Assembly (NCBI GenBank): GCA_017547175.1
Contig: JAFYQI010000003.1
Location: 35,771-99,770 of the forward strand
From: Alistipes sp.
GTDB taxonomy: Bacteria; Bacteroidota; Bacteroidia; Bacteroidales; Rikenellaceae
Direction: 5' to 3'
Length of the DNA: 64,000 bases
A program made the position numbers and the translations under genes. The first letter of the stretch is position 1. Each line of letters opens with the position of its first letter. The notes beneath the pieces were generated by a model. That model searched no databases, was not told where the DNA came from, and saw nothing but the letters and a program-made list of their open reading frames with translations. Below, in pieces: positions 1 to 9,020 of the stretch.

Positions 1-11
1 TCAACGAAACA

Positions 12-1271
12 CTACCCTATTTTTTTCACTCGAGCCAACTCCAGGCGCGAACGCGTAGTTCTCAAAATACGGATTTGGAGTTTCCCGATCACCAGCGTTT
101 GTCCGGCTGTCGGGATGCCTTCGTAGTGATAGATGATCAATCCGGCCAACGTATCGTACTCCTTACTCTCCTCTATATCAAGCCCATACTTCTCGTTCAG
201 ATACTCCACTTCCAAACGACACGAAAGGACAAATTCCGCCTCACCGACCTGCTTTTCGATCTCTTCGGCCTCGTCGTGTTCATCTTCGATCTCGCCAAAA
301 ATTTCTTCCAGCACATCTTCCAACGAGATGATGCCGGCCGTACCACCGAACTCGTCAATCACCACGGCGATGTTCGAGTGTTTTTTTATAAAGGTCTGCA
401 ACAGGGCCTGCAAAGGCATCGTCTCGGGGACAAAATGGACCTTCATGATCACCTCATCGAGCGTCTTGGGAGCCGTAAAAAGGCTCTTCAGATTGACATA
501 ACCGATGATGTTATCCAGGTTGTTCTGATAGACAAACAGGCGCGAATATTTCGACTCAACAAAGCGGTCGGTCAACTCCTCGATGGTCGTCTCGTCATCA
601 ACCGCCTCCACATCGACACGAGGCACCATGCAGTCGCGCACGCGCAGATCGGCAAAGTCGAGTGCATTTTGAAACAGCTTCAACTCATTATCCGGATCAT
701 CCTGCGGCTCACTAGTGGTGCTGAGTAGTGCAGCCAGATCGTCGTGGTTGAAGTGTGCTATCGCCACATCGGGCTTACTCTTATGTCCCAATAGGTGCAA
801 AATACCCTGCGAAAGGAGCGTCGTCAGACGTGCAATCGGGAACAACAGCGCATAGATCAACCAAATAAGGGGTGCAAAGATTCGATAGTAGAAGTTCGGA
901 TTGTTCTTAAAGATCGATTTGGGCAGAAACTCGCCGACAAAGATGATGAGCAAGGTCGAGACACCCGTTTCGATCAGGATCGAGCCCGATTCGGCCAATT
1001 CGCCCCAGCCGGCCAGACGAAACAGACCACGCATAAGGAGCGACATGTAGAGCGAATAGAGAACCAGTGCAATGTTGTTACCCACCAGAATTGTGGTGAG
1101 GTATTGCCCCGGATGGCGCTCAAATATCGCCGCAATGCGGTCAAAGAGCCGGTTTTGCTTACGATCAAGCTCCAACTTAAGTCGGTTTTTGCTCGTAAAG
1201 GCGATCTCCATGCCCGAAAAAAAGGCAGAGAAGAGCAGCGTCAGCAGAATCAACAATACGGAGGTCAACAT
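12..1271 (-). CDS. CNNM/CorC-type membrane protein with CBS pair (GldE-like)
   Basis: The 419-residue protein has an N-terminal hydrophobic region with four membrane segments (about residues 1-150, DUF21/CNNM type, opening MLTSVLLILLTLLFSAFFSG), then a CBS pair (about 195-320, with VRDCMVPRVDVEAV and GGTAGIISLEDVLEEIFGEI) and a C-terminal CorC/HlyC domain. Known members act in divalent cation efflux or cobalt/magnesium homeostasis at the inner membrane; in Bacteroidetes the family includes GldE, tied to gliding and type IX secretion. Which role applies here is not shown by sequence. It is the last gene of the minus-strand run and starts 12 bases after the lptC stop, so co-expression is likely. 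Length is normal for the family. Confidence 0.88.
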   Translation of the reverse strand: MLTSVLLILLTLLFSAFFSGMEIAFTSKNRLKLELDRKQNRLFDRIAAIFERHPGQYLTTILVGNNIALVLYSLYMSLLMRGLFRLAGWGELAESGSILIETGVSTLLIIFVGEFLPKSIFKNNPNFYYRIFAPLIWLIYALLFPIARLTTLLSQGILHLLGHKSKPDVAIAHFNHDDLAALLSTTSEPQDDPDNELKLFQNALDFADLRVRDCMVPRVDVEAVDDETTIEELTDRFVESKYSRLFVYQNNLDNIIGYVNLKSLFTAPKTLDEVIMKVHFVPETMPLQALLQTFIKKHSNIAVVIDEFGGTAGIISLEDVLEEIFGEIEDEHDEAEEIEKQVGEAEFVLSCRLEVEYLNEKYGLDIEESKEYDTLAGLIIYHYEGIPTAGQTLVIGKLQIRILRTTRSRLELARVKKIG

Positions 1272-1283
1272 CTTATCATGCGT

Positions 1284-2132
1284 TTATCGAACCATGGTAT
1301 TGCTCACTTGCAACTCTGCACGTTCCGCCGACGGGACGGCAGGCGTTTCGAGACGGTCTTTCGACACTTGCAACTGACGTTGCAACTGCTGCGGGGCGGG
1401 ACGCGCATCCAAGGCAGGACGGTCCTGGATGACGGGTACAGGTTTCGAGCGCGACGCACCGCGTTGCTCTCGTTGGATGGGACGTACTACCGGCTCCACC
1501 GCCTCCTCCGTACGCGATCGAGGCTCGGGACGAGTGGTCTTTGCTGTTGAATCGCTCTCGGCACCGGGTGTAAACTCCACCTCGATACGGCTCTTCTGAT
1601 AACGGAAGCGCCAATCCGAGAGGTCCTCATTGGCCTCAAAACTCTCACCCACCGAGACGTTGTTACCCTGCACAAGTTTCGTATCTACATTCGAGTAGAT
1701 CTTCTGCGTACGCGCATCCCAAAAGAGCTGCTGCGTATAGAGCTGCTTGCCGTCAAACTTACGTCCCACGACATCACCCTTGGCCTCCCACAACTCACGG
1801 TTCTCGTAGTAAATTGCGTAGTTGGCCGTCAATACAAGATCGACCTGCGAAAGCGAATCGTCTTGATAGGTGGTGATTTTAATACCTTTTCTAAATTCGC
1901 GATAGGGCTCCGCGCCAAGCGTATAACCCTCCAAAAGCGGAGCTTCGAAGAAGTAGGAACGTCGTCCGTTCTGCGACATCACGATCGAGAGATCTTCACT
2001 CAACTCGGTCATCATCAGACTCTCGCTCTTATGAATCACCTCCTCGCGCTTGTTCTCGCACGAAAACAGCAAGATAGCACTCCCCAAAACGAGGAGTGCT
2101 ACCATCCATTTTCGTGTGGTCAAAATAGACAT
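1284..2132 (-). CDS. lptC: LPS export periplasmic lipoprotein LptC
   Basis: The 282-residue protein begins with a lipoprotein signal (hydrophobic stretch ending LLFSCEN, Cys25 lipidated). A YrbK/LptC-type beta-jellyroll follows: KGIKITTYQDDSLSQVDLVLTA-like text and ANYAIYYENRELWEAKGDVV are typical of Bacteroidetes LptC. LptC passes lipopolysaccharide from the LptBFG extractor to LptA. The last 85 or so residues (from about 197) are low-complexity, rich in Pro, Arg and Glu, and go beyond the usual domain. It lies between a TPR protein and the CorC-like gene. A separate LptF/G-family permease sits at 36.3 kb. Confidence 0.85.
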   Translation of the reverse strand: MSILTTRKWMVALLVLGSAILLFSCENKREEVIHKSESLMMTELSEDLSIVMSQNGRRSYFFEAPLLEGYTLGAEPYREFRKGIKITTYQDDSLSQVDLVLTANYAIYYENRELWEAKGDVVGRKFDGKQLYTQQLFWDARTQKIYSNVDTKLVQGNNVSVGESFEANEDLSDWRFRYQKSRIEVEFTPGAESDSTAKTTRPEPRSRTEEAVEPVVRPIQREQRGASRSKPVPVIQDRPALDARPAPQQLQRQLQVSKDRLETPAVPSAERAELQVSNTMVR

Positions 2133-2156
2133 TACCTATCGTTGACGACCCATGAA

Positions 2157-3494
2157 TTAGCGGGGACGAACCGTCGTCATCGTACCGGCGGCCAAACCGC
2201 AATCTACACGGTACGAGCTACCTGCCTGAAGGTCGCGCATGAAGCACTCCTCCTGGCTGGGGAAACGGTTGCGGAAAGCCGACTGTGCGGTGCGAGCGGC
2301 ATCGATATACTCCGAGTCGTCGCCCAGCAACTTGATGGCCTCACCCATCTTGTCGTAAGCAGCCCAGCAGGCAGCCTGACGCGAGAACTGCTCACCGCAG
2401 TTCGAAGCCGAAATACCGTAGCACTGAGCCAGCACGAATACGGGTACACCATCCTCGGCATTGAGCTCGATAGCCTCACGAGCAGCCTGAGCGGCAGCCG
2501 AAATGTTGTTGGCAACCAACTCAACAACAGCGATCTGGGTCAGCAGCTTCTGACGCTCGGCGGGATCCTCCTCCGTAGCGAGCGAAGCATTCAGATACTT
2601 CGAAGCCTTCTCGTAATCACCCTTATTCTTAAACGCCTGAGCCAGGTAAATGGCCATGGCAGCCGAAGGCGAAACGGCATACGAACGCTCAGCAACCTCG
2701 AAATAGAAGTCGCTCGAGCACTGTGCACGCGTCATGAGCGATACGGCCTGCTTCAGCACCTCAGCATCGTCGGGGTTCGCAGCGAGCTTGGTACGGAACA
2801 ACGTCTCGAGGTTCTCGCAGCTGGCAGCACCACTCTGACCGAAGGCGTTGTCAATCTGCTTCTTGAACTCGGCATTGGCCTCCGTATCTACATACGGCGT
2901 CAGGCGATCGTACTCGGCGATGATCTCCTCGGGCATCACCTGGTCCGTGTTCTTATATACATCGCACAACTTCACGAAGTAAGCCACGATCAACTCGGGA
3001 TCGGTAGCCTCACCACCTGCCTCCAAAGCGGCATAGAAGGTGTCACGAATAGCACCCATATCGTCGCGCTTGTACTTCATCACGTCGCGCGTCTTGGCAT
3101 CCAAGATATAGGCAGCACCCTCCTTGGCAGCATCGCCAAAGTACTGCAGACGCAGGTCATAGACCATCAGCAGCGAATCGACCATCATATTCTTCTCGGC
3201 GATCGACTGCGCACGATTGATCTTGTTACGATAGATAATCGCACCATACTTGTAGATGTTCACCGATGCATCGGGACGATTGGCAACAAGCTGCTGGAAA
3301 TAGTAAGCTGCAGCGTTGTAGCTCTTGCTCGTAACCTGCTCCTTGAGGAAGTTACTGAACTCGATGTTACGCTGACGCTGCTCGGGCGTATCACCCCAGC
3401 GAGCAAAGGACGGACTGCTGAAATCCTGCTGTGCCATCGATGCTACTGCCAGCATCATAAAGGCGACCGAAAAAAGGAATTTAATGTTTTTCAT
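2157..3494 (-). CDS. Secreted TPR-type repeat protein
   Basis: The 445-residue protein has a signal peptide (MKNIKFLFSVAFMMLAVASM followed by AQQDF). The rest is alpha-helical with degenerate tetratricopeptide repeats, clearest near residues 265-310 (YAVSPSAAMAIYLAQAFKNK, then GDYEKASKYL) and 330-360. Proteins of this kind occupy the same place in other Bacteroidetes, between an outer-membrane beta-barrel gene and lptC. That suggests an envelope role, perhaps as a periplasmic scaffold, but no function is established. The C terminus is Cys-containing and lacks a type IX sorting domain. A gap of 48 bases separates it from the upstream gene. Confidence 0.8.
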   Translation of the reverse strand: MKNIKFLFSVAFMMLAVASMAQQDFSSPSFARWGDTPEQRQRNIEFSNFLKEQVTSKSYNAAAYYFQQLVANRPDASVNIYKYGAIIYRNKINRAQSIAEKNMMVDSLLMVYDLRLQYFGDAAKEGAAYILDAKTRDVMKYKRDDMGAIRDTFYAALEAGGEATDPELIVAYFVKLCDVYKNTDQVMPEEIIAEYDRLTPYVDTEANAEFKKQIDNAFGQSGAASCENLETLFRTKLAANPDDAEVLKQAVSLMTRAQCSSDFYFEVAERSYAVSPSAAMAIYLAQAFKNKGDYEKASKYLNASLATEEDPAERQKLLTQIAVVELVANNISAAAQAAREAIELNAEDGVPVFVLAQCYGISASNCGEQFSRQAACWAAYDKMGEAIKLLGDDSEYIDAARTAQSAFRNRFPSQEECFMRDLQAGSSYRVDCGLAAGTMTTVRPR

Positions 3495-3542
3495 GGTGAT
3501 TTATTTGTTTGGTTTTTTATTTACTTAAGCATAGGTTGATCA

Positions 3543-4928
3543 TTAGTCATACTTCGGACGCATGAACCAATATTCATTATTCTCGGTACCCGAGGCAAAG
3601 AGGCGGAACGCGACTGCAAACTTAAAGTATTGTTGACGGACCAAACCAACCTGCTTGTCGACATTGAAACCGCGCAAACCATACTCAAGACCTACATCGA
3701 CCGCCGATACGCCCAGGAATTTGAAAGGAATTCCCACACCACACGTCAAAGCCATCTCCTGCAGATCGTGGTTATCAAAACGCTGCTGGAACGATCCGTA
3801 GCGCACACCGGCGCGATAAGACCAACGTTTCCAGAAACGGCGCACATCGTAACGTGCCGGCGTGTATTCGATACCCGCCTTGAAGGTGTGCGTATCGCGA
3901 TAGGCCACTTTGAAAGCCGTTCCCGTAGCGGCATTGACACCCGTCATCTCGCTACGCGAATTGCTACCGGCCCACTGCTGATAGTCGTAATCAAAACCCA
4001 AAGCCCACTTGACCGTCTGGTAGTGGACACCCACCGTGAACTTACGCGGAATCGAGAGCGCCAAATGGGTTGTATCGCCCTTCACGGTTGTCGTATAGAG
4101 GTCGTCACCAACGATCGACTCGGTCACCTTCGGCTGCAGATCGCCGCCAAAATCGTAGGTTGCACCGAAGGTCAGGATACGCTTCTCGGTCAGAATGGCA
4201 TTCCACTGCATACCGACCTGGGCTCTGAAGCGCGAAACGCTATACTTGCTTTGACCCACAATCTCACCAAAAGAACCGCCACCAGTAATGGCCACCGGCA
4301 CCATGACAAAGCTGCGGTCGATGTCGCCCCAATAATACTGGGCCGCTGCACCGATCGAAAAGTTCTTGAAGAGCTCATAGCCCAGACCGAACTTCACCTC
4401 CGTCACATCGCCTTCGCCCTGATATTGGTAGTTGACGCGACCCACATTACCCCACACCGGATCGTTCTCGTCGAATGCGTGGTCATACATCATGCGATAA
4501 CCCACCGAGCTGTACGGAGTGACACTTACCGAGAAACCGAGGCTCTTGTACAACGGAATCAGAATTGCAATATCGCGAATACTGAAACTGTTGTGAGCCG
4601 ACGTCTTATCGACACCGCCGAGCGTCTGATAGTTGTAATAGTTCTGACCCTCGCCGCCAAAGTGCAGCAGGAAGCTCTTACGTGAAACCATGCTCAAACC
4701 GGCCGGATTCAACAGATTGATCATACCCGTCTGACGAGCCGCTACACCGACACCGCCCATCGAGCGCTGTGCCAGCGTTCCAGGCGTATTGATCTCGCCG
4801 AGGCCGTACATCGTATAGGGCGAGAAGGCATTGATACTACCCGACTGCGCCACGGCCGAAACGGCTGTAAAGAGAAGCAGACAAACCACCCAAAGGGTGT
4901 TCTTCACGCTATTTTTCAGTTGTTGCAT
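3543..4928 (-). CDS. Outer-membrane beta-barrel protein
   Basis: The 461-residue protein has a signal peptide (cut near AVSAVAQSGS) and then FSPYTMYGLGEINTPG, LAQRSMGGVGVAARQTGMI and LLNPAGLS, an opening shared by Bacteroidetes FadL/PorV-like barrels. The remainder alternates in beta-strand fashion with many aromatic residues (YQYQGEGDVTEVKFGLGYEL, RYGSFQQRFDNHDLQEMALT). It is probably a porin or transport barrel in the outer membrane; the substrate is unknown. The start codon lies inside the end of coaX (20-base overlap), so translation is probably coupled. The neighbourhood coaX - barrel - TPR - lptC is recurrent in Bacteroidetes. Confidence 0.8.
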   Translation of the reverse strand: MQQLKNSVKNTLWVVCLLLFTAVSAVAQSGSINAFSPYTMYGLGEINTPGTLAQRSMGGVGVAARQTGMINLLNPAGLSMVSRKSFLLHFGGEGQNYYNYQTLGGVDKTSAHNSFSIRDIAILIPLYKSLGFSVSVTPYSSVGYRMMYDHAFDENDPVWGNVGRVNYQYQGEGDVTEVKFGLGYELFKNFSIGAAAQYYWGDIDRSFVMVPVAITGGGSFGEIVGQSKYSVSRFRAQVGMQWNAILTEKRILTFGATYDFGGDLQPKVTESIVGDDLYTTTVKGDTTHLALSIPRKFTVGVHYQTVKWALGFDYDYQQWAGSNSRSEMTGVNAATGTAFKVAYRDTHTFKAGIEYTPARYDVRRFWKRWSYRAGVRYGSFQQRFDNHDLQEMALTCGVGIPFKFLGVSAVDVGLEYGLRGFNVDKQVGLVRQQYFKFAVAFRLFASGTENNEYWFMRPKYD

Positions 4929-5670
4929 TCTGTGCTAAATTGTACTCTAAAATTCGGTTTAAACCAGTTAACACCAAATTACGTTCTGCAAATATCGCAT
5001 TTTTAATTTGTTTCTCAAAATATTTCGCCTCTCCACCCGTAACAATTACGCGTAAATCGGCAAAATTGGCCTCCAAACGACCTCTGTAGCCCTCGATTTC
5101 GAAGAGAATCGAGTGAAAAACGCCCCATTCGATCGCCTCACACGTAGTGTGACCCTGCAAGGATAAAGGCTCTGTTTCGCCCATGATCGGCGCACACAAA
5201 GGCAACGTTGCCGTATATTCGTGCAACGCTCGGAGGCGATTCGAATAGCCCAACGAAATGGCCCCGCCGCGAAATACCCCATCCGCCGTCACCAGATCGA
5301 GCGTCAAGGCCGTCCCCAAATCCACCACCAGGCAGTTCGAAGCAGGATACTGCTCCGCCACAGCCACTGCGGCGGCAATACGGTCACGACCCAACGTTTC
5401 GGGAGTTCGGTAATCGATGCCGATCGGCAGCGGTGTTGCAGCCGAGAGGACCAGGGTCGAAACGCCTGCCTCGCGCAAAATCTGCTCCTCGGCCGCCGTT
5501 GAACCTCGCGTTGACGAGAGAATGGCCGCTCGAAACTCAAAACGAGCCATCAGGCTATCCAACAACGACTTATCGAACACCTCAACAGTACCTGAAGCCT
5601 GCTCTTGTTGCTCGAAATCGACCACGGCATATTTTGCACGGGTATTCCCTATGTCGATCAAAAGTTTCAC
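4909..5670 (-). CDS. coaX: Type III pantothenate kinase
   Basis: CoaX phosphorylates pantothenate, the first step of CoA synthesis. The 253-residue protein shows the ASKHA-fold signatures of the family: MKLLIDIGNTRAKYAVVDF at the N terminus (phosphate 1 loop with Asp6), TPETLGRDRIAAAVA (about residues 108-122, pantothenate side), VVDLGTALTLDLV (about 134, phosphate 2) and VIVTGGEAKYF near the C terminus. Type III kinases do not respond to CoA feedback, a family property. It overlaps mfd by 4 bases upstream (ATGA) and the barrel gene by 20 bases downstream. A second CoA gene, coaBC, is at 51.2 kb. Confidence 0.95.
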   Translation of the reverse strand: MKLLIDIGNTRAKYAVVDFEQQEQASGTVEVFDKSLLDSLMARFEFRAAILSSTRGSTAAEEQILREAGVSTLVLSAATPLPIGIDYRTPETLGRDRIAAAVAVAEQYPASNCLVVDLGTALTLDLVTADGVFRGGAISLGYSNRLRALHEYTATLPLCAPIMGETEPLSLQGHTTCEAIEWGVFHSILFEIEGYRGRLEANFADLRVIVTGGEAKYFEKQIKNAIFAERNLVLTGLNRILEYNLAQNATTEK

Positions 5671-8600
5671 AATTGTTGCAGGATTTTATAACCGTCCTCC
5701 ACATCTTTCACCCCTCTAACGGTCAGTCCGAGGCGATTATTGTGTTGTTTGAGGACAAATCGGTCGGGCTTCTGCATGATCTTCTGCAACAGCGTGCGGA
5801 AAATCTCACTCTTATAATAGGGCGATGACTCGTCGCCCACAAAGTGGATGATCATCAGGCCGTTCTTCACCTTGACACGCTCCATGCCGAGACGCACCGC
5901 CTCACGACGCAGACGCACCACATTCAGCAACTCCTCCGTAGCGCGCGGCAGACGTCCGAAGCGGTCCTCGAGGCGCGCGGCAAAGGCCTGCAATGCCGTC
6001 TCGTCTTTGATCGAGTCCAACTCGCGGTAGAGTTTCAGACGCTCGGCCTGCTGTTGCACATAACTATCGGGGAACGAGGCCTCAACCTGAATATCGATAT
6101 GGGCATCGTCGATAAAGCTCAACTGGTTGACCACCTCGCGCTCCTGATCGCCCAACTGCGACACATCGAGCCCCTCGTTGCGCAGCTCGGCAATCGCCTC
6201 ATTGAGGATCTTCTGGTAGGTCTCGAAACCGATATCGGCAATAAAGCCGCTCTGCTCGGCACCCAGCAGGTTACCCGCACCGCGGATATCCAAATCCTGC
6301 ATAGCGATATTGAAGCCCGAGCCCAACTCCGAGAACTCCTCGATGGCTCGCAAACGACGTCGGGCATCCGACGAGAGCAACTCGTCCGGCGGTGAGAGCA
6401 GGTAGCAAAAGCCACGCTTGTCGGAACGGCCTACACGACCGCGCAACTGATGCAGATCGCTCAAGCCGAAATTCTGCGCATTGTTGATAATGATCGTATT
6501 GGCATTGGCTATATCGATACCGTTCTCGACAATGGTCGTCGAAAGCAACACATCAAATTCGCCATAGATAAAGTCCATGATCAGCTTCTCGAGCTTCTCA
6601 GCGGGCATCTTTCCGTGACCCACACCGACACGTGCCTTCGGACAGAGGCGCGTAATCAGCCCCTGAATGGTCATCAGATCCTCCACACGGTTGTGCACAA
6701 AATAGACCTGACCATCCCGCGAAAGCTCCTGTTCGATCGCATCGCGAATAATCTCTTCGGAAAAGACGTGCGACTCGGTCTGAATCGGACGACGGTTGGG
6801 GGGCGGCGTCGAAATCACCGACAAATCGCGCGATCCCATGAGCGAAAATTGCAACGTACGCGGGATGGGGGTTGCCGTCAGGGTCAGCGTATCGACCGAC
6901 ACGGCGAGTTCGGTCAGCTTCTCCTTGGCTGCCACACCAAACTTCTGCTCCTCGTCAATAATCAGCAGGCCCAAATCGCGGAACTCAATCTGCTTACCCA
7001 GAATCTTGTGCGTACCGATCAGGATATCAATCTTTCCCGAGAGCAGATCTTCACGAATCTGGCGCACCTCCTTGGCAGTCTTCGTGCGGTTCAGATATTC
7101 GATGGTCACCGGAAGGCCTCTCAAACGCTCCGAGAAGGAGCGATAGTGTTGCAGGGCCAAAATCGTTGTCGGCACCAGCACCGCTGTCTGCTTCCCATCC
7201 ACCGCAGCCTTGAAGGCGGCACGAATTGCCACCTCTGTCTTGCCGAATCCCACATCGCCGCAAACCAGGCGATCCATCGGCTCCGAAGACTCCATATCGC
7301 GCTTTACAGCCTCCACCGCTGCGTGCTGATCGGGCGTATCCTCGTATTGGAACGAAGCCTCCAACTCGTGTTGCAGATAACTGTCGGGCGAGAAGGCAAA
7401 ACCCTTTGAGGCCTTACGACGAGCATAGAGGGCTATGAGCTGGCGCGAAATATCCTTTACAGCCTTCTTCGTGGCCGCCTTGAGCTTCTGCCATGCACCC
7501 GAGCCAAGTTTGTGGATCTTGGGGGGTTCGCTATCACCCGCCTTGTAGCGCGATATACGGTGCAACGAATGGACATTCACAAAGAGCACATCGCCATCGC
7601 GATAGACCAACTTGATCGCCTCATGCACCTTACCGTTTTCGGCAATCTTGACCAAACCGTCAAAACGACCTACGCCGTGGTCAAGGTGGACCACATAATC
7701 ACCCGGACGCAGCTGGTTCAGCTCGGCCACGGTCATCTGCTCATCGCGCTTGATCTCGCCGTTGATGCGGTAACGACGGTAACGATCAAAGATCTGATGG
7801 TCTGTATAGAGACAGAGTCGCAAATCGTTATCGACAAAGCCCTCGTGCAACGTCGTGGAGATCGCCTTCACCTCCGCGGCACCACGTCCCACCTGGTGGA
7901 ATATATTCTCCAGACGCTCCACCTGCACCTTGTTTTCCGAGAGGATAAAGGTACGATAACCGCGTTGGCGATTACGGATCATATCATCGGCCAGGAGTTC
8001 GAAATTCTTATTAAAGGCCGGTTGCGGAAGGGTTGAGAAGGGGATCGTATCGGTCACCGCACGCTCCGGAAGATTCGCACGCAACATCACCATTGAGGCC
8101 GACTCCAGATCAGTCAGTAACCCGACCCTCGACGTCAACAGGCGATCGATCGATGTCGGATCCTCCAGATCGGTCAACGTGCGACGTCGCACATCGTTCA
8201 CCTTGCGCAAGAGTTGATCGGCATCGTAGAACCACCAGGTGGCATCCGCCCCGACGAATCGCGCCAACGAGACTCGCGACTCACCCCCTGCGCGGTTTTG
8301 CAGGTCGGGAACGATGGCTACACGCTCCAGGCGGTCGGCCGAGAGCTGACTCGAGATCTCGAAACGGCGAATCGAGTCGACCTCATCACCAAAAAAGTCG
8401 ATGCGATATGGTTTATTCTCGGCATAAGAGAATACATCGACCAGACCTCCGCGCACCGAGTATTGACCAGGCTCATAAACAAAATCAACCCGCGTAAAAC
8501 CCACCTCCACAAGTGCTTGCTCCAGCGCATCGATCGAGAGTTCATCCCCCACGGCCACCTTCAGCGTACTCTGCTCCAGATTCACGCTATCGGTCACCCG

Positions 8601-8999
8601 CTCGCTCAACGCCTCGGGATAGGTGCAAAGAATACAATAGCCGTTGCCACTGAAATTTTTCAGTGCCGTCAAAGCAGCCGTACGCTGCACCACCCCCTGC
8701 GGATCCTCGGCTCCATAGGCGGCCGATCGTTTGTAGGAGGATGGGAAGAAGTAGACCTGCGTTTCGTCGAGCAGGTTGTAGAGGTCGTTCATCAGATAGG
8801 CTGCCGCATCGCGATCGTCGGCCACAAAGACATGAACGCCGCCCAGGCGATTAATCGCCCCGGCCGCATAGAACGAAAGAGCCCCACCGACCAACTCATT
8901 GAGATGGACGGTAGAACCCTTTGTCTTAAGCGTGCGACACAACTTGGCCAGGGGTTTGGACTCGGCCACCAGTTGTGCCATCTGTTCGCGTGCAGTCAC
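5667..8999 (-). CDS. mfd: Transcription-repair coupling factor Mfd
   Basis: Mfd removes RNA polymerase stalled at DNA damage and recruits UvrA. The 1110-residue protein is full length for the family: UvrB-like region (about 1-330), RNA polymerase interaction domain (about 430-500, QLRPGDYVVHLDHGVGRFDG), then the RecG-like motor with Walker A GDVGFGKTEVAIRAAF (near residue 580), DEEQKFGV (near 682) and TATPIPRTLQFSLMGSRDLS. The translocation motif region GHGKMPAEKLEKL and the C-terminal TRCF domain are present. The stop overlaps coaX by 4 bases. It starts 21 bases after the end of the RNase E/G gene, so it probably belongs to one long transcript. Confidence 0.96.
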   Translation of the reverse strand: MTAREQMAQLVAESKPLAKLCRTLKTKGSTVHLNELVGGALSFYAAGAINRLGGVHVFVADDRDAAAYLMNDLYNLLDETQVYFFPSSYKRSAAYGAEDPQGVVQRTAALTALKNFSGNGYCILCTYPEALSERVTDSVNLEQSTLKVAVGDELSIDALEQALVEVGFTRVDFVYEPGQYSVRGGLVDVFSYAENKPYRIDFFGDEVDSIRRFEISSQLSADRLERVAIVPDLQNRAGGESRVSLARFVGADATWWFYDADQLLRKVNDVRRRTLTDLEDPTSIDRLLTSRVGLLTDLESASMVMLRANLPERAVTDTIPFSTLPQPAFNKNFELLADDMIRNRQRGYRTFILSENKVQVERLENIFHQVGRGAAEVKAISTTLHEGFVDNDLRLCLYTDHQIFDRYRRYRINGEIKRDEQMTVAELNQLRPGDYVVHLDHGVGRFDGLVKIAENGKVHEAIKLVYRDGDVLFVNVHSLHRISRYKAGDSEPPKIHKLGSGAWQKLKAATKKAVKDISRQLIALYARRKASKGFAFSPDSYLQHELEASFQYEDTPDQHAAVEAVKRDMESSEPMDRLVCGDVGFGKTEVAIRAAFKAAVDGKQTAVLVPTTILALQHYRSFSERLRGLPVTIEYLNRTKTAKEVRQIREDLLSGKIDILIGTHKILGKQIEFRDLGLLIIDEEQKFGVAAKEKLTELAVSVDTLTLTATPIPRTLQFSLMGSRDLSVISTPPPNRRPIQTESHVFSEEIIRDAIEQELSRDGQVYFVHNRVEDLMTIQGLITRLCPKARVGVGHGKMPAEKLEKLIMDFIYGEFDVLLSTTIVENGIDIANANTIIINNAQNFGLSDLHQLRGRVGRSDKRGFCYLLSPPDELLSSDARRRLRAIEEFSELGSGFNIAMQDLDIRGAGNLLGAEQSGFIADIGFETYQKILNEAIAELRNEGLDVSQLGDQEREVVNQLSFIDDAHIDIQVEASFPDSYVQQQAERLKLYRELDSIKDETALQAFAARLEDRFGRLPRATEELLNVVRLRREAVRLGMERVKVKNGLMIIHFVGDESSPYYKSEIFRTLLQKIMQKPDRFVLKQHNNRLGLTVRGVKDVEDGYKILQQL

Positions 9000-9020
9000 C
9001 TTCTTGAAATGATGCTTCGA